The position numbers were made by a program, and so were the translations under genes. Shown here one piece after another: positions 48,375 to 52,893 of a stretch of 52,893 bases of DNA (within the stretch, counting starts at the first letter, position 1; every line of letters starts with the position of its first letter). Location: NCBI GenBank assembly GCA_024274695.1, contig JAJSAI010000006.1, positions 1 through 52,893 on the forward strand. Reading direction: 5' to 3'. The stretch comes from an archaeon. GTDB taxonomy: Archaea > B1Sed10-29 > JAJSAI01. Under the pieces are notes generated by a model. The model was not told the origin of the DNA, did not search any database, and saw nothing but the letters and a program-made list of their open reading frames with translations.

Positions 48375-49167
48375 AAGCCCCGCAGTAGCAGGAACATTTT
48401 ATCCTGGAGAGAAGAAAGCGCTCGAAAGAGCACTTCAAAACCTTTTCAAACCCCCTGCCGAAAAGCCCGAGGGGAACATTGTGGGGCTCGTGTGTCCCCA
48501 CGCGGGTTACATTTATTCCGGCAGGACTGCCGCGCGAGCATACTCTCTCCTGCAAGGCTCAACAAGACGGAGTGTTGTGGTAATAGGCCCGAACCACACG
48601 GGCCTAGGCGCTCCCGTCTCCGTTTACCCCGAGGGAGAGTGGGAGACTCCCCTCGGGAGAGTGCCAGTGGACTCCGAAAAAGCCGAAAGGCTGGGGAGCT
48701 TGTTCTGGAAAGACGAGCTGGCTCACCTGCACGAGCACTCGGTCGAAGTCCAGATACCCTTTTTACAGCACACGCTGAAGGAGTTTAGGCTCGTGGCAGT
48801 GTGCATGATGGACCAGAGAATCGGAACGGCCAGGCGCTTGGGCCAAGCCTTGCACGAGATCCTCGACCCAGAGAAAGACCTTGTGGTGGCTTCCACAGAC
48901 TTTTCTCATTACGTTCCCCAGAACGTGGCAGAAGAAAACGACCGGATGGCGATAAAGGCCATAGAAGAAGGAGATCAGGAAGGCCTTTACTCTCTGGTGC
49001 GCAGGGGCCTTAGCATGTGCGGCTACGGGCCAGTGTGCGCGCTAATGGAGTACGTGAGGCTCTTGAAAGGGAGAATTCGGAACATAGAGTACTCCACCAG
49101 CGCTGAAACTAACGGGGACTATTACAATGTTGTCGGGTACGCTTCTTTTTATGCAGAGGTGGAATGA
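48343..49167 (+). CDS. MEMO1 family (AmmeMemoRadiSam system protein B)
   Basis: RSPAVAGTFYPG, CPHAGYIYSGRTAARAY, SSDFSHY-like. Confidence 0.92.
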   Translation: MSQEEKGGSLRSPAVAGTFYPGEKKALERALQNLFKPPAEKPEGNIVGLVCPHAGYIYSGRTAARAYSLLQGSTRRSVVVIGPNHTGLGAPVSVYPEGEWETPLGRVPVDSEKAERLGSLFWKDELAHLHEHSVEVQIPFLQHTLKEFRLVAVCMMDQRIGTARRLGQALHEILDPEKDLVVASTDFSHYVPQNVAEENDRMAIKAIEEGDQEGLYSLVRRGLSMCGYGPVCALMEYVRLLKGRIRNIEYSTSAETNGDYYNVVGYASFYAEVE

Positions 49168-50172
49168 ATGGGGAAAGCTTCGGCACCGGGAAAAATAACC
49201 ATACTCGGAGAATACGCTGTGCTGTACGGAAAGCTTGGGATAGCGGCCGCCGTTCAGGAGAGAGTGCACGCGGAGGCCTCAGAGCACGAGAACATCCTGA
49301 TTGACCTGAACGGAAAGAAAAAGGAGTACTCTATCCAGGAGGCCAAGAGGCTGTTCGTGGAATCAGAGGGAATGATAGAAAGGAAGGACGCGGAGTCCCT
49401 TCACAAGCTGGTCTCCGAAAGGTTTCCGGCGATCTGCGCCCTGGCCTGGAAGTGCCTGGAGCTAAAAGGATCTGAGAATGGAGTGCACCTGAAGATAACC
49501 CACACCCTCCCTGAGGAAAAGGGCCTTGGGTTTTCTTCAGCACTGTCTGTCGCGGTCGCTGGAGCGATAATAGGACACAACACGGACTCCGAGAAGAGAA
49601 GGGTTTTTGACGCGAGCCTGTTCGGTGACAGCATAGCCCACCTTAATCCCAGCGGTTTGGACTGTGAGACGAGCATAAAAGGAGGATTCATCTCGTACAG
49701 GAAAGGGTTCGGGCCGAAAAAAGTGGATGTTGACATGGAACTCCCGATAGTCATAGGAGACACAGGGACCAAGAGCGACGCGGTCAGGATGGTCAGGAGA
49801 GTAATGGACATGGTGAGCACGAACCCTGCTGCCAAGAGATGGATAGAAGAGCTTGACGAGGCTGCCAGGGACGGTCTCGAGGCCCTGAAGAAGAGGGACC
49901 TGGAAGAGCTCGCGTTCAACATAAACAAGTCCCAAGAGCTCTTAAGGCACCTGAGAGTGTCAACCCCGAAAATAGAGGACCTTATCATAGCCAGCCTGCG
50001 GGCAGGGGCGATCGCGGCAGAAATCGCGGGCCAAGGAGGCGGGGGAGCGATGTTCGCGCTGTGCGAGAAACCAGAGGACGTGGAAAAAGTGGCCATGGCC
50101 ATAGAAAAGGCAGGAGGGAGGGTCATAAAAACCACGATAGGCGGGCCAGGACTGCAGGTTACCGGAGAATAA
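49168..50172 (+). CDS. mvk: mevalonate kinase
   Basis: APGKITILGEYAVLYG, LPEEKGLGFSSALSVAV, GHMP-kinase. Confidence 0.93.
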   Translation: MGKASAPGKITILGEYAVLYGKLGIAAAVQERVHAEASEHENILIDLNGKKKEYSIQEAKRLFVESEGMIERKDAESLHKLVSERFPAICALAWKCLELKGSENGVHLKITHTLPEEKGLGFSSALSVAVAGAIIGHNTDSEKRRVFDASLFGDSIAHLNPSGLDCETSIKGGFISYRKGFGPKKVDVDMELPIVIGDTGTKSDAVRMVRRVMDMVSTNPAAKRWIEELDEAARDGLEALKKRDLEELAFNINKSQELLRHLRVSTPKIEDLIIASLRAGAIAAEIAGQGGGGAMFALCEKPEDVEKVAMAIEKAGGRVIKTTIGGPGLQVTGE

Positions 50173-50235
50173 CGGCGGATGCCGTGGCAAGCCTTTTATT
50201 ACGACCGGGAATAATTCCTTGCAGGTGACCGGAAA

Positions 50236-51030
50236 ATGGGGGAACTTATCATAGTCAAGCTCGGCGGGTCCGTAATAACAAAAAAAGACTCCGAGACTCC
50301 TGAAGTGAACAAGGAAACGCTGGACAGACTAGCAGGGGAACTGGGAGAGTGGTATTCTCCTGAAAAAAGGCTTGTGATCATTCACGGGGCCGGCAGCTAC
50401 GGGCACGTTATCGTCAGAAAAACAGGCATACACGAGGGCGTGAAGAATTTTGAGCAAAGGCTTGCTTTCGCAGAAACCCAGAGGCTGCAGAACGAGCTTG
50501 ACGTGATAGTGTGCAAAAGTATGATAAAAGAGGGTATTCCTGCGTTCCCTGTTCAGGCCAGTGCCACGGCGGTCATGAACAAAGGGAAACTGGAAAAAAT
50601 GGATTACGAGGTTGTGAAAGGACTCGTCAACGCTGGGATTGTGCCAGTACTCTACGGCGTGCCAGCGTATGATACCACGAGGGTCTGTTCAATACTGTCC
50701 GGAGACGTCATCGCCCCCTACCTTGCCGTGAGGCTGGGAGCGAAGATGATGATCCACGGGACTAATGTTAACGGAGTGTACACAAAAGATCCTCGGAAGC
50801 ATGAGGACGCAGAGCACATTCCAGAGGTAAGCCCTGAAAACTGGGAGAAAGTAAGAGAAGCGCTGGGAGGATCAGCGGACACGGACGTGACAGGGGGAAT
50901 GAGAGGCAAGGTGGAAGAAGCGTACGAGCTCGCGCGGAAAGGAGTCATGTCCAGGATAGTAGACATTACTGTCCCGGGAATGCTGTTAAAAGCCCTGAAC
51001 GGAGAAAGGGTTGGAACTCTCATAAGGTGA
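50236..51030 (+). CDS. ipk: isopentenyl phosphate kinase
   Basis: VKLGGSVITKKD, HGAGSYGHV, DVTGGMRGKVEEA. Confidence 0.94.
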   Translation: MGELIIVKLGGSVITKKDSETPEVNKETLDRLAGELGEWYSPEKRLVIIHGAGSYGHVIVRKTGIHEGVKNFEQRLAFAETQRLQNELDVIVCKSMIKEGIPAFPVQASATAVMNKGKLEKMDYEVVKGLVNAGIVPVLYGVPAYDTTRVCSILSGDVIAPYLAVRLGAKMMIHGTNVNGVYTKDPRKHEDAEHIPEVSPENWEKVREALGGSADTDVTGGMRGKVEEAYELARKGVMSRIVDITVPGMLLKALNGERVGTLIR

Positions 51031-51037
51031 AAAAAAG

Positions 51038-52060
51038 ATGACCAAGACCGAAGAAAGGAAAAACGACCACCTGAACATCTGTGTTAACGAGAATGTTGAG
51101 ACCGGGAGCACGTGGCTGGAGCACGTGAAGCTCGTTCACTATAGCCTGCCCGAGATTAACTTCAACGAGGTTGACACGAGCACGGAGTTCCTCGGCAAAA
51201 AGTTCAGCATGCCTCTGATGATAACCGCGATAACAGGGGGGACCAAAAGAGCTCAGGAGATTAACAGGAAGATCGCGCGCGTAGCGCAGGATAAAGGAAT
51301 CGGGATGGGAGTGGGAAGCCAGAGGATCATGATAGAAAAGCCTGGGACGAGCGAGACGTTCTACGTCAGGGACATCGCTCCCGACATTTTCCTGGCGGGA
51401 AACATTGGAGTCTATCAGATCAAACAGTACTCTCCAGAACAGGTGCTGGAAGCAACGGACAGGATAGAGGCTGACGCCTTGTGCGTTCACCTGAACGCCG
51501 CGCAGGAGGTGTTCCAGCCGGAGGGGGACACTGATTTTTCAGGATGCCTGGACGCACTGTCTGACCTGTGCAAAGCGGCAGGGATCCCGGTGATAGCAAA
51601 AGAGGTCGGAAACGGGATAAACAGGACACTGGCTAAAGAGCTCGTCAGCGCAGGAGTTAGCGCGATAGACACTGAAGGAGTAGGAGGAACCAGCTGGATA
51701 CTTGTGGACTCCTTGAGGGGAGGTCCTGACCCCTCACAGTTCCTTGACTGGGGAATCCCCACAGCCGCGTCCGTCATGGAATGCGCGGCCGCAGGCGTGC
51801 CCGTAATAGCTTCGGGAGGAATCAGGACCGGGCTTGACATGGCCAAGGCGATATCCCTTGGCGCGAGCCTGGCCGGGTTCGCGCTGCCTGCCCTGAAGGC
51901 CGTGGAAGAAAACAGGCTAATAGACCTGCTGGACAGGATAGGGTTTGAGCTCAAGACAAGCATGTTCCTTACAAGGTCCCGGACCGTTTCTGACCTGGCC
52001 AGGGCAGAAAAAGTGATTACAGGCCCCTTACTGGAATGGGCCGGACAGCGCATGAAATAA
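51038..52060 (+). CDS. fni: isopentenyl-diphosphate delta-isomerase type 2
   Basis: PLMITAITGGTKRAQEIN, GMGVGSQR, SGGIRTGLDMAKAI. Confidence 0.95.
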   Translation: MTKTEERKNDHLNICVNENVETGSTWLEHVKLVHYSLPEINFNEVDTSTEFLGKKFSMPLMITAITGGTKRAQEINRKIARVAQDKGIGMGVGSQRIMIEKPGTSETFYVRDIAPDIFLAGNIGVYQIKQYSPEQVLEATDRIEADALCVHLNAAQEVFQPEGDTDFSGCLDALSDLCKAAGIPVIAKEVGNGINRTLAKELVSAGVSAIDTEGVGGTSWILVDSLRGGPDPSQFLDWGIPTAASVMECAAAGVPVIASGGIRTGLDMAKAISLGASLAGFALPALKAVEENRLIDLLDRIGFELKTSMFLTRSRTVSDLARAEKVITGPLLEWAGQRMK

Positions 52061-52090
52061 ATACTCTCTGCCCCTATATCCTCTTTGAAC

Positions 52091-52893
52091 ATGAACACAG
52101 AGAGCACTTTCCTCCAGGTTTTCGACTCCCTGTCACAAAAGGCTTTGAAGAGAGCAGAGTACAGGGTAATGGACAGCACCGCCCCCCACTTCAATGAATT
52201 GTTCGACCAGGCCCTGAAGAGATTCCCCAAGCTTAAAAACAGCCCTAAGGTCAGAGAAATAAAAAAGAAGGCCATGCAGATCTATGCCCTGAACTTTTTC
52301 GAGCACGCGTACCACAGTGTCATGAAACGAGCGAAGGAACACGGCATAAAGGGCACGGTCAGCAAGCCGGAAGTGTACCTGTCAAAGATCAAGCCAAGGA
52401 TAACAGAACAAATGATGAAAAAAGGCATTCCCAAAGAGATTGCCGAAAACATTGCAGACGCTCCCATAGACAGGCACACCCTGCGGGGATACGCTGGAGA
52501 GCTCGTTACCGAGCTCCTGATGAAGGCAACCTACGGTAAGAAAAATTACTACGGGGAAGCGGGAGACATTTTCGCGCAGCCCAGGGTGTACTCTAAAGGG
52601 AAGAGGGGAAAGTACCTCACGGTGGACGGGAGCATAAAATACGTTCTCCCTGACGACAAGAGCACCCACTACTTTTTCGTGGAAGTGAAAACAGCGCCGA
52701 AGACAAGCGGACAGATAATGAAAATAGTTGATAAATACTCCAAGAAAACGTTGGACACTCCTGATGGGGTGAAAAAAGGAGAGAGGGGACTGTTGGTCTT
52801 GCTGGGCAACGAGGAAGTTGACTTCAAGACGAAACTAGAAGCCTACAAGAAGGGAGTGGTGATTATAGACAAGAGCACGTTCAACAGGCTCAT
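52091..52893 (+). CDS. putative PD-(D/E)XK-like nuclease, 3' truncated by window (not in ORF track)
   Basis: Hand translation MNTESTFLQVFDSLSQK...RGYAGELVTELLMKATYG...YLTVDGSIKYVLPDDKSTHYFFVEVKTAPKTSGQ...; D...EVK core. Confidence 0.55.
   Translation, partial: MNTESTFLQVFDSLSQKALKRAEYRVMDSTAPHFNELFDQALKRFPKLKNSPKVREIKKKAMQIYALNFFEHAYHSVMKRAKEHGIKGTVSKPEVYLSKIKPRITEQMMKKGIPKEIAENIADAPIDRHTLRGYAGELVTELLMKATYGKKNYYGEAGDIFAQPRVYSKGKRGKYLTVDGSIKYVLPDDKSTHYFFVEVKTAPKTSGQIMKIVDKYSKKTLDTPDGVKKGERGLLVLLGNEEVDFKTKLEAYKKGVVIIDKSTFNRL

Overview
Archaeal chromosomal window, read directly from sequence without any searches. It is gene-dense and mostly + strand. It holds the RNA polymerase / translation-factor operon (rpoH-rpoB''-rpoB'-rpoA'-rpoA''-rpl30e-nusA-rps12-rps7-EF2-EF1A-rps10) and the S10/spc super-operon (rpl3 to cbf5). 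It also holds the rps13-rps4-rps11-rpoD-rpl18e-rpl13-rps9-rpoN operon and an eno-rps2-MEMO-mvk-ipk-fni mevalonate cluster. I find 22 tRNA genes, 11 of them in a 1.4 kb array (9170-10543), and an archease-RtcB tRNA-ligase pair. The core genes are conventional. The non-routine signals sit in the tRNA genes and leaders: (1) tRNA introns at non-canonical places (D-arm of tRNA-Gln(UUG); a second intron in the variable arm of tRNA-Leu(CAA)); (2) a small dispersed hairpin family ('GGGAAACC-[T/G]CCAGCG-GGTTTCC-TCTACCYTCC') located only inside tRNA introns or directly downstream of tRNA genes, with a compensatory base-pair change between copies; (3) ~63-70 bp insertions next to tRNA-Ser(GGA) and tRNA-Leu(CAA) that end in a duplicated tRNA 3' end; (4) a shared, apparently structured 5' leader before the rpl3 and rps13 operons; (5) an in-frame TAA inside rps13; (6) a putative PD-(D/E)XK-like nuclease running off the right edge. 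Lineage is not assigned with confidence; compact genes and many unplaced small proteins would fit a DPANN-type archaeon. All protein names come from recognising motifs by eye.
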